Positions 1-8,640 are shown, numbered from the stretch's first letter. The stretch is DNA of 36,404 nucleotides from Pelagibius sp. (GCF_028289705.1 NZ_JANQOI010000084.1:1-36404), one strand, 5' to 3'. Notes: a model not told the origin generated them from the sequence alone. Made by a program: numbers and translations.

Positions 1-1
1 C

Positions 2-547
2 GATGTGGTGATCGTCGAGACCGTGGGCGTCGGCCAGTCGGAGACCGCGGTGGCGGAGATGGTGGACATCTTCCTCTTGCTGCTGCTGCCCGGCGGCGGC
101 GACGAACTGCAGGGCATCAAGAAGGGCATCGTCGAGCTGGCCGACGCGGTGGTGGTCAACAAGGCCGACGGCGATCTCGCCGCGGCGGCGGAGCGGGCGG
201 CCGCCGAATACCACGCCGCCCTCGGCCTCCTGCGCGCGCCGGACCCGGACTGGCGCCCGCCGGTGCTGCGCTGCTCGGCGCTGACCGGCCAGGGCATTGC
301 CGAGGTTTGGGAGACCGTGGAGCGGCACCGGGCGGTCATGGAGGCCAAGGGCGCCCGCGCCGCCAAACGCGCCGCCCAGGCCGGCGCCTGGATGTGGACC
401 GAGGTCGGCGACGGCCTGCTGCGGCGCTTCCGCGGCGATCCGGCGGTGGCCGCGGCCCTGGAGCGCCTGGAGGCGGAGGTTCGCGCCGGCACCACCACCC
501 CCACGGCGGCGGCCCGGCGCCTGATCGGACTGTTTCTGGAGGATTAG
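2..547 (+). CDS. meaB: MeaB/ArgK-family GTPase, 3' part (5' end outside window)
   Basis: This is the C-terminal part of the P-loop GTPase that assists and protects adenosylcobalamin-dependent methylmalonyl-CoA mutase, helping to load intact cofactor and remove damaged cofactor. The frame is open from the first bases, so the start and Walker A region lie upstream of the window. Visible motifs are the ETVGVGQSE segment of the switch region, the base-specificity motif NKAD in VVVNKADGD, and the ALTGQGI segment typical of the family C-terminal half. The long alanine- and arginine-rich helical end is the family's dimerisation arm. The gene ends just before a 159-bp repeat element, and rpmB follows with its own promoter. 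The family assignment is firm; the mutase partner gene is not visible here. Confidence 0.93.
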   Translation, partial: DVVIVETVGVGQSETAVAEMVDIFLLLLLPGGGDELQGIKKGIVELADAVVVNKADGDLAAAAERAAAEYHAALGLLRAPDPDWRPPVLRCSALTGQGIAEVWETVERHRAVMEAKGARAAKRAAQAGAWMWTEVGDGLLRRFRGDPAVAAALERLEAEVRAGTTTPTAAARRLIGLFLED

Positions 548-564
548 GGGAGGCCTGTGCAGGT

Positions 565-723
565 CCCCCTCACCCAGCTCCGGCTAGGCTCGCCCGAGGG
601 CTCGCCAAGCCTGCGCAGCCCTCTCCCACGCCGGGGAGAGGGCAAATGAGGCGGCGGGCGTTGGGTTTCCCTCTCCCCGGCGTGGGAGAGGGAGGGGCCC
701 GCGTGAGCGGGAGGGTGAGGGGG
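565..723 (+). repeat. Interspersed repeat with inverted ends, copy 1
   Basis: A 159-bp element that starts CCCCCTCACCC and ends GGGTGAGGGGG, so its ends are inverted repeats. Inside are two further palindromic blocks built on CCCTCTCCC and GGGAGAGGG. It begins 17 bp after the meaB stop. Copies occur at 3176-3334 (same orientation and length) and 19786-19939 (inverted). It could act as a transcript-end hairpin. It has no coding capacity and looks like a non-autonomous, MITE-like or REP-like family. Confidence 0.85.
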
Positions 724-736
724 CCCTCGCTGGGGC

Positions 737-765
737 TTGACCTGCCGGACCGGCTGGCTTAGAAC
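737..765 (+). promoter_or_regulatory. Predicted sigma-70-type promoter of rpmB
   Basis: TTGACC at 737-742 and TAGAAC at 760-765 are separated by exactly 17 bp. This is a good housekeeping promoter match about 95 bp upstream of rpmB, and it suggests that rpmB is transcribed independently of meaB. It is a prediction from sequence only. Confidence 0.6.
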
Positions 766-858
766 CTCTCGCGCTGCGGGCGGCTCGGCCGCCCGCCCTT
801 CATTTCCAGGCCCTGCCGGCGCCCCGGGCGCTGCGGCCGACAACCCAGGACGAGACCC

Positions 859-1152
859 ATGGCACGACGCTGTGACTTCACCGGCAAGGGCGTTCAGGCC
901 GGCAACAACGTGAGCCACGCCAACAACAAGACCCGGCGGCGCTTTCTGCCCAACCTGCAGGAAACCAGCCTGCTGAGCGACGCGCTCGGCCGTACGGTGC
1001 AGCTCAGGCTCTCCACCCGGGCGATCCGCACCATCGAAAAGCGCGGCGGCATCGACGCCTATCTGATGTCCACCAGCGCCGACAAGCTGGGCAAGCGCGC
1101 CCGCGAGCTGAAGCGCCAGATCAAGAAGGCCCTGGCCAAGCAGGCCGCCTGA
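859..1152 (+). CDS. rpmB: 50S ribosomal protein bL28
   Basis: A 97-residue protein with the typical bL28 N-terminus [11 protein letters not shown], the [14 protein letters not shown] segment and the [17 protein letters not shown] segment. It is the long alphaproteobacterial form, ending in a lysine-rich helix, and is a structural component of the large ribosomal subunit. As in many alphaproteobacteria it stands alone, not beside rpmG. It has its own promoter (737-765) and an intrinsic terminator (1181-1205), so it appears to be a single-gene transcript. Confidence 0.97.
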   Translation: MARRCDFTGKGVQAGNNVSHANNKTRRRFLPNLQETSLLSDALGRTVQLRLSTRAIRTIEKRGGIDAYLMSTSADKLGKRARELKRQIKKALAKQAA

Positions 1153-1180
1153 CGGCCGAGCGGCTTACAGGTTTCAGAAG

Positions 1181-1205
1181 AGGCCCGCTCCGGCGGGCCT
1201 TTTGC
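1181..1205 (+). terminator. Intrinsic terminator of rpmB
   Basis: A perfect 8-bp stem, AGGCCCGC (1181-1188) pairing with GCGGGCCT (1193-1200), has a 4-base loop and is followed by TTTTG. It lies 28 bp after the rpmB stop and just before the 3' end of the convergent esterase-like gene. Confidence 0.8.
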
Positions 1206-1216
1206 GTTTCATGGGC

Positions 1217-2233
1217 TCAGCGTTCGGGCAGTAGCTCGAACTGCACGATCAGGCTGCGCTGCAGGGCGTTGAAGTTGTCGTCGGCGAGCAGGGTGAGGCG
1301 GATGGCGCCCGTCGGCGTCCGGTGGACGGCGACGCCCTCGAAGTTGTCGAGGGTGAGCGGCGGGCGCAGTTCGGCGATCTCCGCGCTCTCCAGCACCGCG
1401 CCGGGCTGGATCGTCTCCAGCGGAATCCGGCTGAGGCGGATGCCGAGGCCGCCGAGCAGGGTGAAGCGGCGCTCCAGCAGGAGCACGTCACCGTCCGGCA
1501 GCAGGGTGGCGCCGGTGGGCTGAAACAGGCCGCTGGGCTTCAGGGCCAGCCGCGCCCAGTTCCCACTACTGCCGCCTTCCCCTTTCCAGAGATAGACGGC
1601 GGTGTTGTCGCCGTAGCGCTGGCCCTCGGTGAAGGCCAGCAGCCGCCCGTCGTTCAGCGCCACCAGGGCCTCGACCCCGGCGTTCAGGGCGGCCCCTGCG
1701 AGCGCCCGCGGCGCCGGAAAGGGCCTGGGCCGGGCGGCGAAGGAGTTCTGCGCCGGCAGGCGGCGAAAGCGGTGGTCCCGCTCATAGCCGACGACCAGGC
1801 TGCCGTCGGCGAAGCGGGCGAGGGATTCGGCGTCCTTGTGGCGGTCGCGGCTGAGTGGCGCGCCGTCGTCTCCCTTAAGGTGCCCGAGACGGCCCCCCTC
1901 GATGCCCGAGAGATGCCCCGCCGCATCGTAGGTCAGAGTCGCGGTCAGCCAGCGCCCGCGGTCGCTGATGGCCGCGAGCCGGGTTCCGGATTTGTCGGTC
2001 AGCAGATCGGAGAGGCCGCCGAAGGCCGAGGCGGAGGAGCTCAGGGCAAGTCCGCCGCGCCAGACCAGGCGGCCGACCTGCTGTTGCGCCCGGTCCTCGG
2101 GATTGAGGACCAGGGGACGGCTTTCGAGCGGCAGCGGCGATCCGCCGTCCGGCTGGCTGGCCGCCGGGACTGCGGCGAGCGCGACGGCGACGCAGAGGGC
2201 GGCTCCGAGGAGCGCGGGCAGCGTCGGTTTCAC
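1217..2233 (-). CDS. Secreted esterase-like phytase-family protein (phytase-like domain)
   Basis: A 338-residue protein with a clear signal peptide (hydrophobic core ALLGAALCVAVALAAV, likely cleavage after the AAS region near residue 26). The mature part resembles the 'esterase-like activity of phytase' family. Recognisable are GGLSDLLTDKSGTRLAAISD near residue 72, the acidic DAESLARFADGSLVVGYERDHR block near residue 135, the repeated GALLPDGDVLLLERR-type propeller strand, and the C-terminal LTLDNFEGVAVHRTP and LLADDNFN segments. It is probably a periplasmic or exported beta-propeller hydrolase; the substrate is unknown. The start shown is GTG (2233), the only start that keeps the full signal peptide; its ribosome binding site is weak. 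It is divergent from the dienelactone hydrolase-like gene. Confidence 0.85.
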   Translation of the reverse strand: MKPTLPALLGAALCVAVALAAVPAASQPDGGSPLPLESRPLVLNPEDRAQQQVGRLVWRGGLALSSSASAFGGLSDLLTDKSGTRLAAISDRGRWLTATLTYDAAGHLSGIEGGRLGHLKGDDGAPLSRDRHKDAESLARFADGSLVVGYERDHRFRRLPAQNSFAARPRPFPAPRALAGAALNAGVEALVALNDGRLLAFTEGQRYGDNTAVYLWKGEGGSSGNWARLALKPSGLFQPTGATLLPDGDVLLLERRFTLLGGLGIRLSRIPLETIQPGAVLESAEIAELRPPLTLDNFEGVAVHRTPTGAIRLTLLADDNFNALQRSLIVQFELLPER

Positions 2234-2285
2234 GCGGCGTCGTTCGCTCTGTCAGTCACGCTCTGCCCCCGTTCCGATCCCATCA

Positions 2286-2312
2286 AAAAGACGCGAGCCC
2301 GGCTCGCCGGGC
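2286..2312 (-). promoter_or_regulatory. Terminator-like hairpin in the leader of the phytase-like gene
   Basis: GCCCGGC (2297-2303) pairs with GCCGGGC (2306-2312) around a 2-base loop. Read on the minus strand the hairpin is followed by TCGCGTCTTTTTG, the layout of an intrinsic terminator, yet it lies about 50 bp upstream of the gene start. It may be a leader attenuator, the terminator of a lost upstream gene, or chance in GC-rich DNA. Confidence 0.3.
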
Positions 2313-2399
2313 CCACCTCCCAGTCTATATTGACCCCTCAAGGCCCGCCGCAAGTGCCGGACGCGGGCCACTTGTCGTTTCGATCAGGGAGACCAAGAC

Positions 2400-3167
2400 A
2401 TGCAGACCCTTGCGCGCCGTCAAGTCCTGACCTCTTTGGCGGGGATCCCGCTGGCGACCATCCTGGCCAACCCGCAGCTTGCCCGGGCGGCGGCGGCCGG
2501 CCTGGAGGAGGTCTCCATCACCACCGAGGGCGGGCGCAAGGTGACCGCTTCCCTGGCGCTGCCGGAGACGACGCCGGCGCCGACCATCGTGGTGATCCAC
2601 GAGTGGTGGGGCCTCAACGACCAGATCAAGACCGTGGCCGCCGAATACGCCAGAGAAGGCTTCGTGGCGCTGGCCGTTGACCTCTACGGCGGCCAGGTGG
2701 CGAGCGATCCCGATGGCGCCCGCGCACTCATGCAGGCCACCGATCCCGTGGCGGCGACCGACAGCCTCAAATCCTGGATCGCCTGGCTGAAGACCCACGA
2801 GAACAGCACCGGCAAGGTGGGCACCGTCGGCTTCTGCTTCGGCGGCGGCTGGTCGCTGAACGCCTCCATCGCCGCGCCGGTGGACGCCACGGTGGTCTAC
2901 TACGGCCGCGTCACCCCCCCGGCCTCCGAACTGAAAAAACTGGCGGGTCCGGTGCTCGGCCACTTCGGCACCGAAGACGCCTTCATCAACGAAGCCATGG
3001 TCGGCGGATTCGAGGCGCAGATGGCCAAGGCCGGCAAGCCCTTCGAAAACCACTGGTACGTCGCCAACCACGCCTTCGCCAACCCCTCCTCGGCGCGCTA
3101 CGACCAGGAGGACGCGGCGCTGGCCTGGAGCCGCACCCTGACGTTCTTCAAGAAGCATCTGAGCTAG
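2400..3167 (+). CDS. Secreted dienelactone hydrolase family protein
   Basis: A 255-residue alpha/beta hydrolase of the dienelactone hydrolase family. The N-terminus carries a twin-arginine-like start (ARRQVL) and a hydrophobic stretch ending PQLARA near residue 30, so export by Tat is likely. The catalytic triad can be placed: nucleophile Cys146 in GFCFGGG, Asp193 in GTEDAF, His224 in ANHAF. Glu68 in HEWWG matches the conserved glutamate that modulates the cysteine in this family. The true substrate is unknown; most such proteins are not involved in chloroaromatic breakdown. A fair ribosome binding site (AGGGAGA) precedes the ATG. A 159-bp repeat begins 8 bp after the stop. Confidence 0.9.
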   Translation: MQTLARRQVLTSLAGIPLATILANPQLARAAAAGLEEVSITTEGGRKVTASLALPETTPAPTIVVIHEWWGLNDQIKTVAAEYAREGFVALAVDLYGGQVASDPDGARALMQATDPVAATDSLKSWIAWLKTHENSTGKVGTVGFCFGGGWSLNASIAAPVDATVVYYGRVTPPASELKKLAGPVLGHFGTEDAFINEAMVGGFEAQMAKAGKPFENHWYVANHAFANPSSARYDQEDAALAWSRTLTFFKKHLS

Positions 3168-3175
3168 GCGACCAG

Positions 3176-3334
3176 CCCCCCTCACCCAGCTTCGCCTAGG
3201 TTCGGTCTTCGCCCTCACCAAGGCTCTGCAACCCTCTCCCGCGGAGGGGAGAGGGAACCAAATGTGCGGCTGAGATGTCCCTCTCCCCGGCGTGGGAGAG
3301 GGAGGGGCCCGCGTGAGCGGGAGGGTGAGGGGGG
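3176..3334 (+). repeat. Interspersed repeat with inverted ends, copy 2
   Basis: The same family as 565-723, with identical length (159 bp) and orientation. The right-hand 50 bp are nearly identical to copy 1, whereas the centre is more diverged. It sits between the tail-to-tail ends of the dienelactone hydrolase-like gene and cobT, where it could serve as a bidirectional terminator. Confidence 0.85.
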
Positions 3335-3354
3335 CTTGGTTTCGCTACGTCGAC

Positions 3355-5226
3355 CTAGTGCAGACCAGCCCGCCGGCGGCGGGTGTGGTGGACCGCGTTG
3401 GGGCCCTCTTCGTCGAACAGCTCGGCGAGTTTTTCCATCACCGTGCCGCCGAGCTGTTCGGCGTCGACGATGGTGACGGCGCGGCGGTAGTAGCGGGTCA
3501 CGTCGTGGCCGATGCCGATGGCCAGCAGCTCCACCGGCGAGCGGTTCTCGATGTAAGCGATGACGTCGCGCAGGTGGCGCTCCAGATAGTTCCCCGGATT
3601 GACCGAGAGGGTCGAGTCGTCCACCGGGGCGCCGTCGGAGATGACCATCAGGATGCGCCGCTGCTCGGGCCGGCCGATGAGGCGGTTGTGGGCCCAGAGC
3701 AGGGCCTCGCCGTCGATGTTCTCCTTCAGGATACCCTCGCGCAGCATCAGGCCCAGGTTCTTGCGCGCCCGGCGCCAGGGCGCGTCGGCGGACTTGTAGA
3801 CGATGTGGCGCAGGTCGTTGAGGCGGCCCGGGTTGGCGGGCTTGCCGGCGCCGATCCAGCGCTCCCGCGACTGGCCGCCCTTCCACATGCGCGTCGTGAA
3901 GCCGAGGATCTCCACCTTGACCCCGCAGCGCTCCAGCGTGCGTGCCAGGATGTCGGCACTCATGGCGGCCACGGTGATGGGTCGGCCGCGCATGGAGCCC
4001 GAGTTGTCGATGAGCAGGCTCACCACGGTGTCGCGGAAGTCCATGTCCCGCTCCTGCTTGTAGCTGAGCGAGTGCATGGGGTTGACCACCACCCGGGCGA
4101 GGCGCGCGGTATCGAGGATGCCTTCCTCCAGATTGAAGTCCCAGGCGCGGGTCTGCTTGGCCAGCAGGCGGCGCTGCAGGCGGTTGGCCAGGCGCGCGAT
4201 GACGCCCTGCAGGTGGGCCAACTGCTGATCGAGCAACTGGCGCAGACGGGTCAGCTCGTCGGGATCGCAGAGCTCCTCGGCCTCGATGGTCTCGTCGAAC
4301 TCCTGGGTGAAGGCGCGGTAGGCATCCTGGTCCGCGGCGTTGTGGCCGAAGAGTTCCGGCAGTTGCCCGGGGCGCCCGGGGTCGTCCTCGCCCTCGCCCT
4401 CCATCATCTCGCTGTCGGCTTCTGCGGTCTGCGGGTCGCTGGTCTCCGCTTCGCTGCCGTCGCTGTCCTCACCGTCCATGGTGGTCGGCGTCTCGGCGGA
4501 CTCGTCGCCGTCGGTCTGGCTGCCGTCGTTGTCCTGGTCGCTCTCGTCCTGCTGCTGCGAGTCCTCGCTGTCGTCCTCCTCCATGTCCTCGTCGAGGCCC
4601 ATGTCGATATCCAGATGCGAGAGCATGTCGCGCACGGCCTCGGCGAAGGTTTCCTGATCCTCCGCGCGATGGGCCAGTTCGGCGATGTCCTGAAAGATCT
4701 CCGGGCCCAGCACCGGGCGCCAGAGGTCGACCAGGGCGCGGGCGTCCGGCGGCGGCGGGGTGCCGGTGATGGCCTCGCGCGCCAGGAGCCGCAGCGCCTC
4801 GCAGAGCGGCGCGTCCTCACGGCTGGTCGCGCGGTTGAAGCCGCGGTTGCGATACTGCTCGCTGAGGGCCGCGTCCAGGTTCTGGGCGACGCCGCACATG
4901 CGCCGCATGCCCAGGGCCTCGCAGCGCGCCTGCTCGACGGCGTCGTAGATTTCCCGCGCCTCCTGGGAGCGCGGCCGGCTGCCGGCGTGGACAGCGCCGT
5001 CGTGATGGCGCAGGCGCAGCGCCGCGGCATCGGACTCGCCGCGCACCAGGGCGGCATCCTCCGGCGGCAGGTTGCGCGCCGGCAGGGTCACCTTCACTTC
5101 CTTGCCGACCAGGCCCTGGCCGCGCGGCGCGAAGTTGACATTGATGTCGTTGCGCTCGGCAATCGCCCGCACCGTCGCGGCGGTGGTCCGCCTGAAGAGA
5201 TCGAGCGGGTTCTCCGGCTGGCTCAT
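3355..5226 (-). CDS. cobT: Aerobic cobaltochelatase subunit CobT
   Basis: A 623-residue subunit of the CobN-CobS-CobT complex, which inserts cobalt into hydrogenobyrinic acid a,c-diamide with ATP in aerobic cobalamin synthesis. The order is: a conserved N-terminal helical domain (about 1-205), a strongly acidic Asp/Glu/Ser/Gln-rich linker (about 205-283), a helical segment, and a C-terminal von Willebrand A domain (about 400-620) with the metal-site motif DNSGSM (407-412). This is the full family architecture. The open frame extends 45 codons further upstream into cobS, but the MSQPENPLD start 10 bp after the cobS stop is the natural one. It is co-transcribed with cobS. cobN is not in the window. 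Confidence 0.96.
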   Translation of the reverse strand: MSQPENPLDLFRRTTAATVRAIAERNDINVNFAPRGQGLVGKEVKVTLPARNLPPEDAALVRGESDAAALRLRHHDGAVHAGSRPRSQEAREIYDAVEQARCEALGMRRMCGVAQNLDAALSEQYRNRGFNRATSREDAPLCEALRLLAREAITGTPPPPDARALVDLWRPVLGPEIFQDIAELAHRAEDQETFAEAVRDMLSHLDIDMGLDEDMEEDDSEDSQQQDESDQDNDGSQTDGDESAETPTTMDGEDSDGSEAETSDPQTAEADSEMMEGEGEDDPGRPGQLPELFGHNAADQDAYRAFTQEFDETIEAEELCDPDELTRLRQLLDQQLAHLQGVIARLANRLQRRLLAKQTRAWDFNLEEGILDTARLARVVVNPMHSLSYKQERDMDFRDTVVSLLIDNSGSMRGRPITVAAMSADILARTLERCGVKVEILGFTTRMWKGGQSRERWIGAGKPANPGRLNDLRHIVYKSADAPWRRARKNLGLMLREGILKENIDGEALLWAHNRLIGRPEQRRILMVISDGAPVDDSTLSVNPGNYLERHLRDVIAYIENRSPVELLAIGIGHDVTRYYRRAVTIVDAEQLGGTVMEKLAELFDEEGPNAVHHTRRRRAGLH

Positions 5227-5236
5227 GGTGGAGAGA

Positions 5237-6241
5237 TCAGGCCAGGTTTGCCGAGACGCCCGACTCCGGCAGCTCGCTGCCGAAGCAACGCTGATAGTAC
5301 TCGGCGACGATGGGGCGCTCGATCTCGTCGCACTTGTTGAGGAAGGTGACCCGGAAGGCAAAGCCGATGTCGTTGAAGATCGTCGCGTTCTCGGCCCAGG
5401 TGATCACGGTGCGCGGGCTCATCACGGTGGAGATGTCGCCGTTGACGAAGCCGCTGCGGGTGAGGTCCGCCAGGGCCACCATGGCCGAGATGGTCTCCTG
5501 GCCTTCGGCATTGTCGTAGTCCGGGCACTTGGACAGCACGATGTCGGACTCTTCGTCGTGGGCCAGGTAGTTCAGGGTGGCGACGATGTTCCAGCGGTCC
5601 ATCTGGCCCTGGTTGATCTGCTGGGTGCCGTGGTAGAGGCCGGTGGTGTCGCCCAGGCCGATGGTGTTGGTGGTGGCGAAGAGGCGGAAGGCGGAATGCG
5701 GGCGGATGACCCGGTTCTGGTCCAGAAGGGTCAGCTTGCCCTCCACCTCCAGGACCCGCTGGATCACGAACATGACGTCCGGCCGACCGGCGTCGTACTC
5801 GTCGAAGACCAGCGCCGTGGGGCGCTGCAGCGCCCAGGGCAGCAGGCCTTCGCGGAATTCGGTCACCTGCTTGCCGTCCTTCAGGACGATGGCGTCCTTG
5901 CCCACCAGATCGATGCGGCTGATGTGGCTGTCCAGGTTGATGCGGATGCAGGGCCAGTTGAGGCGCGCCGAGACCTGCTCGATATGGGTCGACTTGCCGG
6001 TCCCGTGGTAGCCCTGGATCATGACCCGGCGGTTGTGGGCGAAGCCCGCGAGAATTGCCAGGGTGGTATCGCGGTCGAAGCGGTAGGACTCGTCCACATA
6101 AGGCACGTAGTCGCTGGTCTGGCTGTAGGCCGGTACGTGGATATCGCTGTCGATGCCGAAGGTCTGGCGCACCGAGACTTCGATATCCGGGCCCTGCTCC
6201 GGCATGTCGCTGCCTTGGGCCGTAGGATCTGCTGTGACCAT
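5237..6241 (-). CDS. cobS: Aerobic cobaltochelatase subunit CobS (AAA+ ATPase)
   Basis: A 334-residue AAA+ ATPase of the MoxR/CobS group that powers the CobN cobaltochelatase together with CobT. Walker A is GYHGTGKST (77-85) and Walker B is LVFDEYD (144-150); the sensor region reads [11 protein letters not shown]. The conserved FGIDSD and VPAYS segments near the N-terminus are typical of CobS. A second in-frame ATG at 6205 gives [13 protein letters not shown], close to the usual family N-terminus and preceded by AAGG at good spacing, so a 322-residue product is possible. It lies 77 bp after the J-domain gene and 10 bp before cobT. I see no cobalamin riboswitch upstream. Confidence 0.96.
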   Translation of the reverse strand: MVTADPTAQGSDMPEQGPDIEVSVRQTFGIDSDIHVPAYSQTSDYVPYVDESYRFDRDTTLAILAGFAHNRRVMIQGYHGTGKSTHIEQVSARLNWPCIRINLDSHISRIDLVGKDAIVLKDGKQVTEFREGLLPWALQRPTALVFDEYDAGRPDVMFVIQRVLEVEGKLTLLDQNRVIRPHSAFRLFATTNTIGLGDTTGLYHGTQQINQGQMDRWNIVATLNYLAHDEESDIVLSKCPDYDNAEGQETISAMVALADLTRSGFVNGDISTVMSPRTVITWAENATIFNDIGFAFRVTFLNKCDEIERPIVAEYYQRCFGSELPESGVSANLA

Positions 6242-6318
6242 TGGGTTAGGAATTCCGTCGTTCTGGGTTTAGCGGCCGGGACTGGGTGTCGGACCTGCAC
6301 CAGCCCTGTTGAACATCA

Positions 6319-6888
6319 CTAGAAGGCGGCCTTCAAGTCCGAATACGCCAGGTTAATGATTTTCAACCGTTCTTCGGCCTGGAGGTCGCCGCCGTTGCGG
6401 TCGGGATGCAGTTCCTTGGCCAGGGTCTTGTAGCGCGCCTTGACGTCCTCGAAGCTGGCGTCCGGGTCGAGGTTGAGGACCGCCAACGCCTTGGCCTGCT
6501 TGCTGTTGGGCGGGAAACGCCCGCCGCGCTGTGCCGTAGCCTCCAAGTCCTCGCCGAAGAGGCCGAAGTCGTCCCGGAACTGGCTGCCGGGGTCTGCATC
6601 TGCCCCTTTTTTGCGGCCTGCGAAGGGCCAAGACGGCCGCTGCCAGACCGCGTCGCGGCGCCGGATCGCCTCGATGGAATCCGCGTCCAGGTCCTTGAAG
6701 TAATCCCAGGCCGCGTTGTACTCGCGGACGTGCTCCAGGCAGAACCAGTAGTAGCTGTTCAAGGTCTCGCGCGAACGCGGCGCACGGTAGAGGCCTTCTT
6801 CCGTACAGCCCGGCCGGTCGCAGAGGCGCGTGTCGCTTTGCGCGTTGCGACCCCTCAAAGGGGGCAGACTCTCACTGGACCGGATCAT
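6319..6888 (-). CDS. DnaJ (J-domain) protein with N-terminal Cys/His cluster
   Basis: A 189-residue protein with a C-terminal J-domain (about 133-189) containing the essential HPD motif (161-163), so it should stimulate an Hsp70 such as DnaK. The N-terminal half has a possible zinc site (Cys23, Cys28, Cys50, His53) followed by a conserved YNAAWDYFKDLDADSIE segment. It lacks the Gly/Phe region and the four-repeat zinc finger of true DnaJ. From memory, this architecture is frequent in alphaproteobacteria next to bolA and cobS. The open frame runs far upstream, but ATG at 6888 gives a product that starts just before the conserved part. It is divergent from bolA and upstream of cobS in the same direction. 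The client is unknown. Confidence 0.9.
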   Translation of the reverse strand: MIRSSESLPPLRGRNAQSDTRLCDRPGCTEEGLYRAPRSRETLNSYYWFCLEHVREYNAAWDYFKDLDADSIEAIRRRDAVWQRPSWPFAGRKKGADADPGSQFRDDFGLFGEDLEATAQRGGRFPPNSKQAKALAVLNLDPDASFEDVKARYKTLAKELHPDRNGGDLQAEERLKIINLAYSDLKAAF

Positions 6889-6982
6889 GGGCGAAGTATG
6901 AAGATGGGCCCTGATCGGTGCAAGGCAAGGCAGGGTTGCCGGAAACGCAGAGGAAGCGCCGGTGCCCGCCGTGTCGGCCCCG

Positions 6983-7011
6983 TTGACAGAACGCGGCGAG
7001 AGCGACACCTT
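6983..7011 (+). promoter_or_regulatory. Possible bolA promoter
   Basis: A perfect TTGACA (6983-6988) is followed after 17 bp by a poor -10 (CACCTT, 7006-7011). The location, about 20 bp before the bolA ribosome binding site, is right, but the -10 is weak. Confidence 0.35.
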
Positions 7012-7044
7012 CGCCGCCGGACCAGACTTGAAAGGAGCAGGCTT

Positions 7045-7326
7045 TTGGCCGTCGCCGAGACAATCGAACGGAAACTGACGGAGGCCCTGGCGCCCCTGCG
7101 CCTGAGGATCGTCGACGACTCGGAAAAGCACCGGGGCCATGCCGGCTACCGCGAGGGCGGCGAGACCCACTTCCGCGTGGAAGTCGTCTCGCGGGACTTT
7201 GCCGGTCTCACCAGGGTCGCCCGCCAGCGGCGGGTGTACGAGATCCTCGCCGCGGAACTGGAGGAACAGGTCCACGCCCTGCAGCTCAAGACCCTGACCC
7301 CGGAAGAAGATCGACCGTCGGATTAG
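7045..7326 (+). CDS. BolA family protein
   Basis: A 93-residue BolA-family protein, the partner of monothiol glutaredoxins in iron-sulfur and redox regulation. It has the class II KH-like fold pattern with HRGHAGYREGGETHFRVEVVS and the LTRVARQRRVYEIL helix; the invariant C-terminal His of the fold is in VHALQLKTL. No ATG fits. A TTG start at 7045 is supported by AGGAG at 7033-7037, 7 bases upstream, and gives the usual family length. The much longer open frame upstream is antisense to the J-domain gene and is rejected. The gene ends tail-to-tail with nnrS, the two stop codons sharing bases 7323-7326. Confidence 0.92.
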   Translation: MAVAETIERKLTEALAPLRLRIVDDSEKHRGHAGYREGGETHFRVEVVSRDFAGLTRVARQRRVYEILAAELEEQVHALQLKTLTPEEDRPSD

Positions 7327-8495
7327 GGTCTCCGCGTCATGAGCATCGGGGCGTAGCGCAGCACAAAGACCAGGAAGCCGGCGGTCCATGCCGTGGCGCC
7401 GAGGTGCAACAGGGCGGTCGGTTCGGCCGCCCAGTCCGCCGCCACCCGCGCCGCGGCGCCGGCCAACACCAACAGATAGGCGAGACTGGTCGCCCAGCCC
7501 GCCCGCAGTGGCCGGCCGGAGTGGCCGAGGCTGGCACGGGTCATCACCGCCAGGGTCAACAGACCCATGGCCCCCGCCCCCAGGGCATGCAGGGGCTGTT
7601 GGGCGGAAGCCAGGTCCGGGAACAGAATGGCCAGGGCGAAGAGGGCAAAGGCCACCGGCACCCAGGCGTAGGCCAGGTGCAAGACCAACAGCAGCGGTTC
7701 GGCCAGCGTCGCCGACCCGCGCCAGCGCAGCAGACGCCAGACGTTGGCCGCGGCGGCGAGGGCGAAGGCCAATCCTGTTATCCTGCCGCCCGGTACGACA
7801 ATCCAGCAAGCGAGCGCGACGAGGCTGACGGCGAGAGCGGCCTTGTCGGGGGCGCCGAAAGGCGCGGGCAGCGCCCTTGCCGCCCGCTTCTTCAGCCAGT
7901 TGCCGGTGAAACTCGGAATGATGCGCCCGCCGATCAGCATCATCATCATCGCCGCCATGGCGAAACCGATTCGCATGCCCAGGTCCTGCGGGCCGAACAG
8001 AAAGACCGCATCGGCTGCCGCCAGCGCGGTGACCAGAAGGCAGAGCGGCAGATTTCGACGATTGCCGCCGGCCAGGATCTCGCGCCAGACCACCAGCGCA
8101 AGGATCACCGGAAACGCCAGAGCCGCTGCGCTGCCGAGCGGACCGTCGCCGTCGAGCAGCATGGCAGCGCGCCCGGCAAGCCAAAGGGCGAAGAGCGCCA
8201 TGAGGGGCGGGCCGGCGATGGGCAGGCGGCCGGTCCAGTTGGGGATGGCCGTCAGCAGGAAGCCCGCCAGGGCCGCGCTCAGATAGCCGAACAGCATTTC
8301 GTGGATATGCCAGGCGCGGGGATCGGCCATGCCCGGCAGATCGAGGGCGCCGAAATAGAGCAGCATCCACAGCGGTAGTGCGGCAGTGGCGAGGATGCCG
8401 GCGCCAAGAAAAAAGGGCCGGAATCCCGCCGAGAAGATCGCCGGGCCCCGGTAGGCGCGGCGGCGCTCGCTGGAGGTGGGGAGTGCCTGAGCCAT
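7323..8495 (-). CDS. nnrS: NnrS family protein (haem/copper membrane protein)
   Basis: A 390-residue protein with about twelve predicted membrane helices. Family marks are AGFRPFFL near the N-terminus, WHIHEMLFGY, and conserved histidines in the helices. NnrS proteins bind haem and copper and are associated with nitric oxide stress and denitrification. ATG at 8495 (MAQALPTSS) starts the conserved region; a start at 8567 is possible but would overlap the likely divergent promoter. No nor, nir or nos genes are present nearby. The divergent partner is nnrU. Confidence 0.92.
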   Translation of the reverse strand: MAQALPTSSERRRAYRGPAIFSAGFRPFFLGAGILATAALPLWMLLYFGALDLPGMADPRAWHIHEMLFGYLSAALAGFLLTAIPNWTGRLPIAGPPLMALFALWLAGRAAMLLDGDGPLGSAAALAFPVILALVVWREILAGGNRRNLPLCLLVTALAAADAVFLFGPQDLGMRIGFAMAAMMMMLIGGRIIPSFTGNWLKKRAARALPAPFGAPDKAALAVSLVALACWIVVPGGRITGLAFALAAAANVWRLLRWRGSATLAEPLLLVLHLAYAWVPVAFALFALAILFPDLASAQQPLHALGAGAMGLLTLAVMTRASLGHSGRPLRAGWATSLAYLLVLAGAAARVAADWAAEPTALLHLGATAWTAGFLVFVLRYAPMLMTRRP

Positions 8496-8640
8496 GGCAG
8501 GTTTGCCGATCTCCCTCGGCTTTGCTAGTGCTGCGGATCCGGGTGGAAAGCCTCGGCAAGCATCCATCGGGCGTCAATGTGCCGGGTGGTCGCACCATCT
8601 GGGTACTGCCCACTCCCCCGTTCTCAGCAGCGGTTTGGCG

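Noticed and set aside
3292-5340. A 682-codon plus-strand frame opposite cobT
   Set aside because: It is a shadow of cobT; the frame also reads through repeat copy 2, and no motif is recognisable.
6242-7044. Cobalamin riboswitch upstream of cobS or the J-domain gene
   Set aside because: No B12-box-like sequence or matching leader structure was seen in the short gaps upstream.
8496-8640. FNR/NNR-type box between nnrS and nnrU
   Set aside because: I looked for TTGAT-N4-ATCAA or close variants on both strands and saw none.
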